From Torymus aiolomorphi (Eukaryota > Arthropoda > Insecta > Hymenoptera > Torymidae): a stretch of DNA of 64,000 bases. The stretch is from the NCBI GenBank assembly GCA_036365515.1, contig CM070874.1:45817083-45881082 (forward strand). Reading direction: 5' to 3'. Made by a program: the position numbers and the translations under genes. The first letter of the stretch is position 1. Each line of letters starts with the position of its first letter. Of the stretch, positions 45,897-56,349 are shown in pieces. The notes under the pieces were generated by a model. The model was not told the origin of the DNA, searched no databases, and was given only the letters and a program-made list of their open reading frames with translations.

Positions 45897-45975
45897 AATT
45901 TTTTAAATGTTGTGAGGATCCTCGTGAGGGCCAATTCCCAGAAATAAATTTGAAAACAATCTTGAATACTAGATT

Positions 45976-46013
45976 GCAACGTTTCGTCAGGAAGTTCCCT
46001 GACCTCTTCAGGC
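45976..46013 (-). ncRNA. Hammerhead-ribozyme-like core 4 (left PLE end)
   Basis: Minus strand: CTGAAGA, stem II GTCAGG/CCTGAC, GAAAC, GTTGC, downstream of the left PLE coding region. Confidence 0.65.
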
Positions 46014-46208
46014 TTTATTAAAAATATATAGAGTTAAAACACATACAAAAATAAAAATAAAAAACTAGTCAAATAAATTAAACACAATCTATGCAAAAAC
46101 CTTTACCTATAAATAGCTACGTCGATACTGGTAAGATACCAGTAGAGTCGAGATGGTATGCAGAACATAATGCACGCTTCGCTGGGGTTTATATATAATC
46201 ACGCTTGT

Positions 46209-48598
46209 TTACCTTTTTAAATGTAACGTTCTTAACAGCTTTTTGTATATATTATTCAAATTTTGTGTATCTTCTATTCTATTGATAGTGTTATGATTTA
46301 AATTAATATGTAACATTTCGGAAATAATTCGTTTCGTGTAATTGTTTTCCCTATCTAAAATTTGGATGTTTTTCCAGTCAACGATGTGTTTCATAGTTCT
46401 TTGGTGTGTTGCTATCACTGATTTGTTATTCTTATCTCTTTCATGTTCTTTAATCCTATTTTTTAACATTCGCTTAGTTTCGCCAATATAAGTCGATGTA
46501 CAAGACATACAATTTATCTTATAGACTACGCCACATGTTTCTGATTTTTCTATTTTATCCTTTCCTAATTTAATTATATTGTTCAATTTTTTGTTGATCA
46601 AAGGTACTGTGCGGATGTTCTATTTGTTTAAAATATACGAACATTTTTTATAAAAGGTATTATTATATGGAATGGAGATTGTAGTTAGTGGACGGTTCTC
46701 ATTATTAGTCTTTTTATTGTGATATTTGAGTTTTCGAAGTCTATTTCGTATGTGTATGTTTATAAATTCGGAAGGATAATCGTTACATAAGAGAAGTTCT
46801 GTAATTTTGTGTATATTCGCGTCATGAAAACAAGTATCGGATAAAAGAATTGCTCTATCCACCAGGTTCGCAACGATGTTTATTTTTTGTTGTATGGTGT
46901 GGTTAGAATTATAATTTAACAGTCTCGATGATGCTGTTGTTTTTTGATACCAGTTAGTCAAAATTTGATTGTTTTTTCTCGTAAGACTGAGATCTAAAAA
47001 ATTTATACTATTGTCTATTTCAGATTCGAATGTAAATTTAAGATGAGTATTATACTTGTTAAACACTTGTAGAACTGTATCAACTTGATCGCTTTTTATA
47101 CATAAAATTGTGTCGTCTACATATCTAAAGTAAAAGAGCGGAATACAATCGTGTGTAATTTTTAATTCGCGCAAGCAGTCTGTTTCTAAATCTTCCATAA
47201 CCATGTCAGCGAATAATGGTGAGATAGGAGAACCCATAGGTGTGCCAAATATTTGTTTATAAGTTCTATTGTTGAAATTGAAATATGTGTTGTCAAATAA
47301 AAAACAGACTATATTCCGAATCTCATGAAAAGGAATTTTGCATTTATTGTGAATATGTGTGTAACGTCTGTCTATGCTTTCTAATACTAAATCGCACGGT
47401 ATATTTGTAAACAGAGAGCAAACGTCCAAAGATAGAAGTACATATGTACTGGGTATTATAATTTTACTGATTTTATCTTTCATCTCGAAACTATTATTAA
47501 TATGAGAAAGCGGTTTCGGAATACAATTTTTTAATTCGTTGTAAATGATCTTAGATAAATAATGTATTGGGCTACCAATAGTTGAAATGATAGGTCTTAG
47601 TGGAATACCTTCTTTATGGATTTTTGGAAGACCATATGCTCTAGGTAGTAGAGTGTTGGTTTGTGTGAGTTGGTTGTTATGATATTTTATTTGTAAGATA
47701 TTGTTTAAATGCGCTAATCGTTTGTGAACATCTGATTGTAACTTTGGCAATGGATTTTTCTTTATTAGTTTGTATGTATTATTATCTTTCAATAAGTCTA
47801 TCATTTTACTCTGGTAATCCAACGCATTCATACATACGGTTAAATTACCCTTGTCCGCGTGTGTGAAAAATATATTAGAATTATGTTTTAGAAAACTTTT
47901 CGTTCTCGCTAAATCTGTAGAGAAAAGTTTTTCTTGGTGTGCTGTATGTATTACTTTTTTTTGATTATGCAACATAACAGTGGTTATAAGTTCGCTCGGA
48001 TTTCATTCTTAATATCATTATGCAACTCTAAGTTTTTGAGGCTGCTTTCAACATTTTTGATTGTTGTTAGTATATCTGTTTTTGATATTTCTGATTTTAC
48101 GTTATATTTTGGACCTAGTGATACAATATTAAGAACAGATTCGGGTAATATTGTATTGGTTAGGTTTTTTACCCAGTTCTGTTTTTCAAACGAACTTTTG
48201 TTAACTGTTCTATTAATACTAATGAGGGCGTGTAATTTCTTTTGTAATTTATTTCTTAAATTTGAGTAAATGTGGAAACTAGTTTTTTCAGTTAAATAAA
48301 AGAAAGTTTCAAGTTTCGAGTGTTCGACAGGAGATTTTGAAATTTTAAATTTAAGCTTGTTAAGTTGTTTATGTAAAAAATAAATGTGGATGTGAATGTC
48401 CTTCAGTAAGAGTTTTAAATAACGGTAATGTAGCTTATTCTTGTAATTATTAAGTTGATCAGCGCAGCACTTACTGTAGAACGATGTGCAGTTGAGGCGT
48501 TTTACTGCGTTTCGAACGTTGTTTGGAAAAATATCCTAGTTTCTGCATTTGAGAAGGAAATTGTTACGGGCCTTAGCTTTTGCGAGCTCGTGTCTCAT
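46209..48598 (-). pseudogene. PLE polyprotein, left copy (RT plus GIY-YIG endonuclease)
   Basis: The most complete copy, about 795 codons. N-terminal part from ATG at 48598, interrupted by TAG at 48536-48538. A frameshift near 47985-48000 separates it from the RT (46620-47975). RT motifs: LPRAYGLPKIHKEG, LSLDVCSLFTNIPC, GTPMGSPISPLFADMVME, and the catalytic FRYVDD intact. An in-frame TAG at 46617-46619 precedes the GIY-YIG endonuclease (46209-46601; GVVYKINCMSC...YIGETKRMLKNRIKEHERD). The domain order RT then GIY-YIG is diagnostic of endonuclease-bearing PLEs. Non-functional as read unless stops and shifts are bypassed. Confidence 0.9.
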
Positions 48599-48690
48599 TT
48601 TTTACCAGGTTTTGAGGAGACGGGTGATACTGTACCCATGTGTTATGGTGATGTGTTGGAAAATTAAACTTTTATTACTTATTTACTTTT

Positions 48691-50778
48691 ATTTAACTGA
48701 AAAAACTAGTTTCCACATTTACTCAAATTTAAGAAATAAATTACAAAAGAAATTACACGCCCTCATTAGTATTAATAGAACAGTTAACAAAAGTTCGTTT
48801 GAAAAACAGAACTGGGTAAAAAACCTAACCAATACAATATTACCCGAATCTGTTCTTAATATTGTATCACTAGGTCCAAAATATAACGTAAAATCAGAAA
48901 TATCAAAAACAGATATACTAACAACAATCAAAAATGTTGAAAGCAGCCTCAAAAACTTAGAGTTGCATAATGATATTAAGAATGAAATCCGAGCGAACTT
49001 ATAACCACTGTTATGTTGCATAATCAAAAAAAAGTAATACATACAGCACACCAAGAAAAACTTTTCTCTACAGATTTAGCGAGAACGAAAAGTTTTCTAA
49101 AACATAATTCTAATATATTTTTCACACACGCGGACAAGGGTAATTTAACCGTATGTATGAATGCGTTGGATTACCAGAGTAAAATGATAGACTTATTGAA
49201 AGATAATAATACATACAAACTAATAAAGAAAAATCCATTGCCAAAGTTACAATCAGATGTTCACAAACGATTAGCGCATTTAAACAATATCTTACAAATA
49301 AAATATCATAACAACCAACTCACACAAACCAACACTCTACTACCTAGAGCATATGGTCTTCCAAAAATCCATAAAGAAGGTATTCCACTAAGACCTATCA
49401 TTTCAACTATTGGTAGCCCAATACATTATTTATCTAAGATCATTTACAACGAATTAAAAAATTGTATTCCGAAACCGCTTTCTCATATTAATAATAGTTT
49501 CGAGATGAAAGATAAAATCAGTAAAATTATAATACCCAGTACATATGTACTTCTATCTTTGGACGTTTGCTCTCTGTTTACAAATATACCGTGCGATTTA
49601 GTATTAGAAAGCATAGACAGACGTTACACACATATTCACAATAAATGCAAAATTCCTTTTCATGAGATTCGGAATATAGTCTGTTTTTTATTTGACAACA
49701 CATATTTCAATTTCAACAATAGAACTTATAAACAAATATTTGGCACACCTATGGGTTCTCCTATCTCACCATTATTCGCTGACATGGTTATGGAAGATTT
49801 AGAAACAGACTGCTTGCGCGAATTAAAATTACACACTATTGTATTCCGCTCTTTTACTTTAGATATGTAGACGACACAATTTTATGTATAAAAAGCGATC
49901 AAGTTGATACAGTTCTACAAGTGTTTAACAAGTATAATACTCATCTTAAATTTACATTCGAATCTGAAATAGACAATAGTATAAATTTTTTAGATCTCAG
50001 TCTTACGAGAAAAAACAATCAAATTTTGACTAACTGGTATCAAAAAACAACAGCATCATCGAGACTGTTAAATTATAATTCTAACCACACCATACAACAA
50101 AAAATAAACATCGTTGCGAACCTGGTGGATAGAGCAATTCTTTTATCCGATACTTGTTTTCATGACGCGAATATACACAAAATTACAGAACTTCTCTTAT
50201 GTAACGATTATCCTTCCGAATTTATAAACATACACATACGAAATAGACTTCGAAAACTCAAATATCACAATAAAAAGACTAATAATGAGAACCGTCCACT
50301 AACTACAATCTCCATTCCATATAATAATACCTTTTATAAAAAATGTTCGTATATTTTAAACAAATAGAACATCCGCACAGTACCTTTGATCAACAAAAAA
50401 TTGAACAATATAATTAAATTAGGAAAGGATAAAATAGAAAAATCAGAAACATGTGGCGTAGTCTATAAGATAAATTGTATGTCTTGTACATCGACTTATA
50501 TTGGTGAAACTAAGCGAATGTTAAAAAATAGGATTAAAGAACATGAAAGAGATAAGAATAACAAATCAGTGATAGCAACACACCAAAGAACTATGAAACA
50601 CATCGTTGACTGGAAAAACATCCAAATTTTAGATAGGGAAAACAATTACACGAAACGAATTATTTCCGAAATGTTACATATTAATTTAAATCATAACACT
50701 ATCAATAGAATAGAAGATACACAAAATTTGAATAATATATACAAAAAGCTGTTAAGAACGTTACATTTAAAAAGGTAA
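48691..50778 (+). pseudogene. PLE polyprotein, right copy, 5'-truncated
   Basis: Same element on the plus strand, starting inside the N-terminal region (YLTEKTSFHIYSNLRNKLQ). It shares the frameshift between EIRANL and the RT (near 49000) and the TAG before the endonuclease (50365-50367). It has its own extra one-base loss in an A run near 49828, just before the catalytic FRYVDD, so the RT is broken there. GIY-YIG domain at 50386-50778 is open and identical in sequence to the left copy. Differences between copies are few, so duplication or co-insertion is recent relative to the shared lesions. Confidence 0.9.
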
Positions 50779-50973
50779 ACAAGCGTGATTATATATAAAC
50801 CCCAGCGAAGCGTGCATTATGTTCTGCATACCATCTCGACTCTACTGGTATCTTACCAGTATCGACGTAGCTATTTATAGGTAAAGGTTTTTGCATAGAT
50901 TGTGTTTAATTTATTTGACTAGTTTTTTATTTTTATTTTTGTATGTGTTTTAACTCTATATATTTTTAATAAA

Positions 50974-51011
50974 GCCTGAAGAGGTCAGGGAACTTCCTGA
51001 CGAAACGTTGC
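50974..51011 (+). ncRNA. Hammerhead-ribozyme-like core 5 (right PLE end)
   Basis: Plus-strand twin of core 4 at the 3' end of the right PLE, preceded by AATAAA. Confidence 0.65.
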
Positions 51012-51119
51012 AATCTAGTATTCAAGATTGTTTTCAAATTTATTTCTGGGAATTGGCCCTCACGAGGATCCTCACAACATTTAAATTATTAAACATGGAG
51101 GGTGCCACTCAACATAATA

Positions 51120-51440
51120 GTGTCTTCTTTTGCTTTTGGCCTTGCGGTCGCGGATTCAAATCTCGTTCGTTTAAAAAATTTTTTTTTTGTTTTTTTTTTT
51201 ATCTAATTGAAATTTGTTAATGTTTATTTATATAATGCATAATTTATCACATTAAAAATAAAATAAATTATGTTATGGATTTTTGTGTAATAAAATTTTA
51301 ACTAGATATAAGTGCAGAGATAGATCTAGAAATTTGTTCTATATGAAACATTTTAAATGATACGTTTTAACAAATTTATAGTGATATTAAAAATATAGGA
51401 AAAGCCTGCTTATAAGATTTTATACGTAAAAGGATTATGA
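51120..51440. repeat. Inverted-duplication copy 1, right part
   Basis: Continues after the PLE with the box-B half of the tRNA-like sequence, a poly-T tract and AATTGAAATTTG. These match, inverted, the 52150-52220 part of copy 2. Confidence 0.6.
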
Positions 51441-51800
51441 GTATCATATGTGAAAAATAGTTTTTTTTTTCAAGGCGATTATGTTTATTTTTTTTGTTGA
51501 GTTAAATATAAATATTGCTTTCCAATTGTTTATTTTGAAATATAATGGATCGATCTGAAGAAGGCAGGTAAAAAAAAAACAAGTTTTTACTTTAAATTTG
51601 TGCAACGTTTCGTTGGCATGGTCCGCCAACCTCTTCAGGCTTATTTTACCTAGCACATAACGTCAATGTAAGCAATTGATAAGAGAGCTTTGAGAACCAT
51701 GTTCAATCAACGCGCGCACTTAAATTGTGGTTCCATTTGCTCCGGCTCACGATCCACAATCATTTTATTCAAGTCAAAAACGAAGGACAAAAAACGAAAA
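51441..51800 (-). mobile_element. PLE end fragment
   Basis: Non-coding minus-strand fragment carrying a hammerhead-like core and a following region like the PLE terminal repeat. Its sequence differs clearly from the intact pair, so it represents another PLE family. Borders approximate. Confidence 0.5.
51602..51640 (-). ncRNA. Hammerhead-ribozyme-like core 6
   Basis: Minus strand: CTGAAGA, stem II GTTGGC/GCCAAC, GAAAC, GTTGC. Stem II sequence differs from cores 4 and 5 while pairing is kept. Confidence 0.65.
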
Positions 51801-52190
51801 AAAGAAAGATAATAAAAGCCGAAGGGAATGAAACGAAAAAAAGATAAAACAACCAGGGCAAAGAATGGAACTAAGAAAAAAAAGAATAGTTTATTTTAAA
51901 ATCCACCAAAGAATATATTTATTGTAAATAATCTAATTATAATTTTTTTTAAGAAATAAATATTTATTATTTTTTATTTTAATCAAGATTATTTATGTAT
52001 ATATTTTCAAAACTATACAGAGTCTATTAAAAAAAATCACAAATAATATTTGTAGCTTTTTAGTTATGTTAATCAAAATTTTATTCCACAGATAGCGAAT
52101 CTCATAAAATTATTTATATTTTGTTTTTAACGTGATACATTATGTAATATAATGATCAAACATTACAAAATTCAATTTGACTAAAAAAAA
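51801..52190. other. AT-rich spacer
   Basis: Purine-rich stretch then AT-rich DNA; no gene or bounded repeat. Confidence 0.5.
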
Positions 52191-52224
52191 AATTAAAAAA
52201 AAAATGAACGAGATTTGAACTTAA

Positions 52225-54069
52225 GCTGCTTCTACACGGCGTGCCGCGAGCCGCGAGCTGCGTGCCCTAGACAAAGACAGATATACGAATCCTATAGGAT
52301 TTCGGATATCTGTCCCACACAGCACATTTCGTTCTGGGAACGTTCCAAGAACATTTTTGTAGGTACGTAAGAACGTGCTGGCCGAAAGTTCTAAGGACGT
52401 TCTTGCGACGTTACTGGGACGTTAAAATGTCCGCAATTTGGTTGATGCATAACGTTCCTGTAACGTTCCTGAAACGAAATAATGGTTTGACGAGCAAATG
52501 AAAAATAATATTGCCACGTTGAGTAAACGATATTAGAACGTCGATAAAATAACGTTGTTTTTAGAACGTTCCAAGAACGTTTTTGTGACGAACGCAATAG
52601 GTTTTTCGGTACTTTCTTGGATGCTCTGCCTACGTCGGAGCAACGTGCTCGCAACGTACGTGTAATAATGGGTTCAATAAAAACGTTCTAGGAACGTCAA
52701 TGCGACGTCAACAAAATATTTTAAAATATTTGTGGTACATTTTTCCACGTGAAGGAATCGTTGCAACGACGTATGCCATGCAGTTACCATCGGTAACGTT
52801 GTAGGAACGTCAAAAGAACGTCATTAGTAACCATCCAACCCATGACCCGACGAGATAATATTAGTGGAGAGTTGGCATGTGCCCTGACACGATACCAGGC
52901 ACATCCTTTTATGTTTTGTTATTAAAATTATTTCACGCAGATATTGCGTAAAATTTTAAACCCCCTATGTAAAGGGAGATACCAAAAACAAGGCAAGCCT
53001 TGTAATTCGGACCCTTCGTAAAGAGTCATTTGAACGGTTGAATAACACGTCTTATATACTCTCGGCCTTCCAATGTATCCGCAGGAGTTACAAACGATGC
53101 ACCGCGTAGCGGTCGCAAACAGAAACTTGTGATGAGCGGCTCTCAATAACCAAGCTTACATACGCTATTTGCGGCTACGCGGCGCACCGACTCCTACGGA
53201 TACATTGGAAGGCCGAGAGTATATAAGACGTGTAATTCAACCGTTCAACTGACTTTTTACGAAGAGTCCGAATTACAAGGCTTGCCTTGTTTTTGGTATC
53301 CCCCTTTACATAGGGGGCATAAAATTTTACGCAATATCTGCGTGAAAAAATTTTGATAATGAGACATAAAAAGATAGATATCTGGTATCGTGTCAGGTCA
53401 CGTGCCAACCCTCCATTAATATTATCTCGTCGGGTCATGGGTTGGATTGTTACTAATGGCGTTCTTTTGACGTTCCTACAACGTTACCGATGTCACCATC
53501 GGTAACTGTATGGCGTACGTCGTTGCAACGTTTCCTTCACGTGGAAAAATGTACCACAAATATTTTAAAGTATTTTTTTGACGTCGCATTAACGTTCCTA
53601 GAACGTTTTTATTGAACCCATTGTTGCACGTACGTTGCGAGCACGTTGCTCCGACATAGGCAGAGCATCAAAGAAAGTACCGAAAAACCTATTGTGTTCG
53701 TCAGAAAAACGTTCTTGGACCATTCTAAAAACAACGTTATTTAATCAACGTTCTAATATCGGTTAATCAACGTGGCGATATTATTTTTCATTTGCTCGTC
53801 GTACCATTATTTCGTTTCAGGAACGTTACAGGAACGTTATGTATCAACCAAATTGCGGATATTTTTACGTTCCACTAACGTCGCAGGAACGTCGTAAGAA
53901 CCTTCAGCCGGCACGTTCTTACATACTTACAAAAACGTTATTGGAACGTTCCCAGAAGGAACGTGCTATGTGCTATGTGATATATATGTGCTATATGAAG
54001 GAATGTGCTATGTGGGGTCATTGTCTAGGGCACGCGGCCGCGGCTCGCGGCACGCCGTGTAGAGGCAGC
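52225..54069. mobile_element. TTAA-type foldback element rich in AACGTTC motifs
   Basis: 1.85-kb palindrome, ends GCTGCTTCTACACGGCGTGC, flanked by TTAA (52221-52224) and TTTA (54070-54073, one change). The arms contain many GGAACGTT/AACGTTCC words. The central 52955-53345 part resembles the core of the 5398-6941 element, including CAAGGCAAGCCTTG and outward TATA boxes (CTTATATACTCTCGG near 53050; inverse near 53214). No coding capacity. Confidence 0.85.
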
Positions 54070-54110
54070 TTTACAACCGCAAGACCAACAGCAAAAGAAC
54101 AGGCACCTTA

Positions 54111-54859
54111 GGGAGAATCCACAAATGCACTGCGCTCCCCTGCACTGCGCTGCCCTGCGTAGCGCCGCGCTGTGCTGTCCGTTCCACCTCAGAAACAGGG
54201 AAGCTCATCTATGTTCATGGATATAGTTCCAGTTTTATATGTTGACTTTGAATTTGATTTTCAGTTTACCTTTAGATTTCGTAATGGCATTTCAAGACAA
54301 TTTCTATTTAAATAGAAGTGTTTAATTTGTGTTTTTTGCTATATTTAAATATGGAACTTGATAAAACAAGGAAATGTTTAGCAATTTTTCAAACATTAAT
54401 TAAGTTCATGATAAATCTTAGAGATTTAAAAAAAAAAAAAAATTATAAGGTGGTGGACGAAACCTCATTTGTATCCACAAATCCGGAGTAGTTTAGGAGC
54501 CTATGATATAATTTGCAGTTGACGAAATGTCACAAATGAATGATATAACACCTATTTTAATGTAAAATAATAAATACTTGCCTTCAGAGCTCTTCTTCAT
54601 TTTATTTTTTAATTACTTTTCGGATGAACATTTACAAAATTTTGGAGTTTCATCATCATCATGCTCCAAATTTTAATATCCAAACCAAAATGGAGCTATG
54701 TCCATGAATTATGTTCTATATAGGTTGATTTCATGCGCCTAGAATAACACCATGAACATAGAAGGGCTTCTCTGTTTCTGGGGCGTAACGGACCGCACAG
54801 CGCGGTGCAGCGCAGGGTAGCGCTGCGTAGGGGGGCACAGTGCATTTGTGGATTCTCCT
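54111..54859. mobile_element. PIF/Harbinger-like MITE, copy C
   Basis: Termini GGGAGAATCCACAAATGCAC with a TTA duplication (54108-54110, 54860-54862; last terminal base changed C to T). Subterminal CTGCG/CTGCC pentamers. It sits in the D-arm part of tRNA-like copy 2, which gives its empty site in copy 1. Confidence 0.85.
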
Positions 54860-54884
54860 TTAGTCCTCGCGACCACCACTAGTA

Positions 54885-55055
54885 CACCCAGTAGACATCG
54901 ATTCGCGTGGAACGTGCCCCCTCAGTTTTAAAATGCTGGAATCCCATTGGACAATTCCAATGTTAGGTTAATGGTTACACCCGAATTGGCTAATGGGATT
55001 GTAAGATTTTGAAACTGAGGGGGCACGTTCCACGCGAATCAATGTCCACTGAGTG
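54885..55055. mobile_element. 171-bp TA-flanked hairpin MITE
   Basis: Inverted ends CAC(C/T)CAGT(A/G)GACAT, then ATTCGCGTGGAACGTGCCCC in both arms; TA on both sides (54883-54884, 55056-55057). Copy 1 lacks it. Confidence 0.85.
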
Positions 55056-55240
55056 TACATTCAAAAAATATTGTCAGATCGTTTACGATCATCTTCTCCC
55101 CTTCGGACTTAGGGGGTTACTTTGACATATTTTCGCTAAATCATCTTTCTATTCTTTATATTATTTCGTTTTCTTTCATTACTCTTTTTGATCAGGGTGA
55201 TTTTTTATTCTACTTATCGACTACGTGATCGGATCGCGAA

Positions 55241-55463
55241 GGCTGTTTAGTTTCGATAGACGCCACATGAATCGCTGAATCTAGTTAGGGAGGGCTATTC
55301 CGCCGAACGGACCTGCCGAAAGCGGTAGGGAAATTCGGCTCACTTTTTGGACGCCGAAGCGCATGGAGTTACGTCTCCTTCTCTCTTACTTCATGGATTA
55401 ACCTATACTACTAAATAAGCCATAATGAAAAAAGCTAAAGAGGTAATTTTTCACTTATAGGCC
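55241..55463. other. Spacer
   Basis: Mixed-composition non-coding sequence; no feature recognised. Confidence 0.5.
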
Positions 55464-55860
55464 CTAGACACATAAGCGCGTTTGCTCGCGTTTGGCTGCG
55501 GGTAGCCGCGGTCGGCCGCGGTCAGCCGCGGTAAGAGCGCACGCGCTCGCTTCTCTCATTGGTCGTCGTAGGCGTGCGCGTCCGCTGAGTCCGCTTCCAG
55601 CCAATGCGAGAAGCGAGCGCGTGCGCTCTTACCGCGGCTGATCGGTGTCGTAGGCGTACGCGTCCGCTAAGGGAGCTTCTACATCGATGCGGCTGCGTGT
55701 GCGCTCGCCGTGCATAAGGTATACCTATATGTAGCGCGCACGCATATGTAGGTATACCTTATACACGGCGTGCGCACACGCAGCCGCATCGATGTAGAAG
55801 CTCCCTAAGCTCGCTTCCAACCAATGGGAGAAGCGAGCGCGTGCGCTCTTATCGCGTCCT
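55464..55860. repeat. GC-rich palindromes, partial MITE end
   Basis: Starts CTAGACACATAAGCGCG, like the termini of MITEs A-C, then GCCGCGGT repeats. A palindrome GCGGTAAGAGCGCACGCGCT spans 55528-55638. Its right half (GTCGTAGGCGT...GCGCTCTTA) is repeated directly at 55648-55855, interrupted there by the MITE at 55671-55805. Confidence 0.7.
55671..55805. mobile_element. 135-bp TAA-flanked hairpin MITE
   Basis: Ends GGGAGCTTCTACATCGATGC, TAA on both sides (55668-55670, 55806-55808). The neighbouring direct repeat without it (CGTCCGCTGAGTCCGCTTCC, about 55587-55606) is the empty site. Confidence 0.9.
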
Positions 55861-56239
55861 GTTACGAACCCAGTGGCCATAAACTAAAGTCTTTAATATA
55901 GAGCGGCAGGCGAATGTAATATTTGACAAATGAAATTCTAGAATGGCCCTAGGGTTTTATATAGGTAGTGGGATCGTCGTCTAATTAAGTACAAAAGTAC
56001 AAATAGCACAAGAAATAAATTTATTACACTTTCTCAAATTATAAATTATGTGACATAAATTGTTATTTTATAGTTTGAATTTTGATTTAAAGACTAAGCT
56101 ATCGTCTTATGCACAAATATAAATTTAAATAAAATTAATCAAAGATATAATTGATGTTACATTCGTGGATGGTATTAGTTATTACATAAAATTATTGTGA
56201 GATGATGACTCGTACGTTCCAAAGTGTAAATTTTGAAGG
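55861..56239. other. AT-rich spacer
   Basis: Non-coding; nothing recognised. Confidence 0.5.
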
Positions 56240-56349
56240 AGGTTGCAATAAAACGATCAACGAGGAACCAAGAAAAATTCATTTAAAACTTAGTTTATTG
56301 GCCGACGTTTCGGTACTGATATTAATACCTTCATCAGGGCTAAGAAGTG
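56240..56349 (-). mobile_element. PLE end fragment
   Basis: Short minus-strand fragment recognised only by its hammerhead-like core; borders unknown. It lies just outside, or inside, the Copia 5' LTR. Confidence 0.4.
56301..56340 (-). ncRNA. Hammerhead-ribozyme-like core 7
   Basis: Minus strand: CTGATGA, stem II GGTA/TACC with an unpaired loop, GAAAC, GTCGG. The last helix differs (GTCGG for GTTGC/GTTGG). Confidence 0.55.

Larger units (their letters stand above)
45897..51119. mobile_element. Head-to-head pair of Penelope-like elements (PLE)
   Basis: A 5.2-kb insertion flanked by the 12-bp duplication GTGTCTTCTTTT (45885-45896, 51120-51131). The left half holds a minus-strand PLE with its 5' coding end; the right half holds a plus-strand PLE truncated at its 5' end near 48691. 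The arms are nearly identical from 45908 to 51084. Both outer ends carry a hammerhead-like core. Inverted, partly truncated pairs are a known PLE arrangement. Confidence 0.88.
45858..51170 (+). ncRNA. Split tRNA-like sequence, copy 1
   Basis: Box-A half TGGCCGCGAGGACTAAGGCG (about 45866-45885) and box-B half GGTCGCGGATTCAAATCTCG (about 51147-51166) are separated by the PLE insertion; poly-T follows. D-arm and T-arm words resemble Leu/Ser-type tRNAs. The anticodon region does not fold well, so it is a tRNA-like repeat and not a proven tRNA. Confidence 0.5.
52190..55240 (-). repeat. Inverted-duplication copy 2, broken by three MITEs
   Basis: Matches copy 1 in inverse orientation in the pieces 52150-52224, 54070-54110, 54860-54884 and 55056-55240. 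The pieces together contain the same tRNA-like sequence (box A GGTCGCGAGGACTAA, box B AGTTCAAATCTCG, minus strand). Insertions at 52225-54069, 54111-54859 and 54885-55055 separate them; copy 1 supplies the empty sites. Confidence 0.7.

Noticed and set aside
48455..49004. Small plus-strand genes between the two PLE copies (48455-48667 and the first part of 48549-49004)
   Set aside because: The first is the shadow of the minus-strand PLE N terminus; the coding part of the second belongs to the truncated right PLE.
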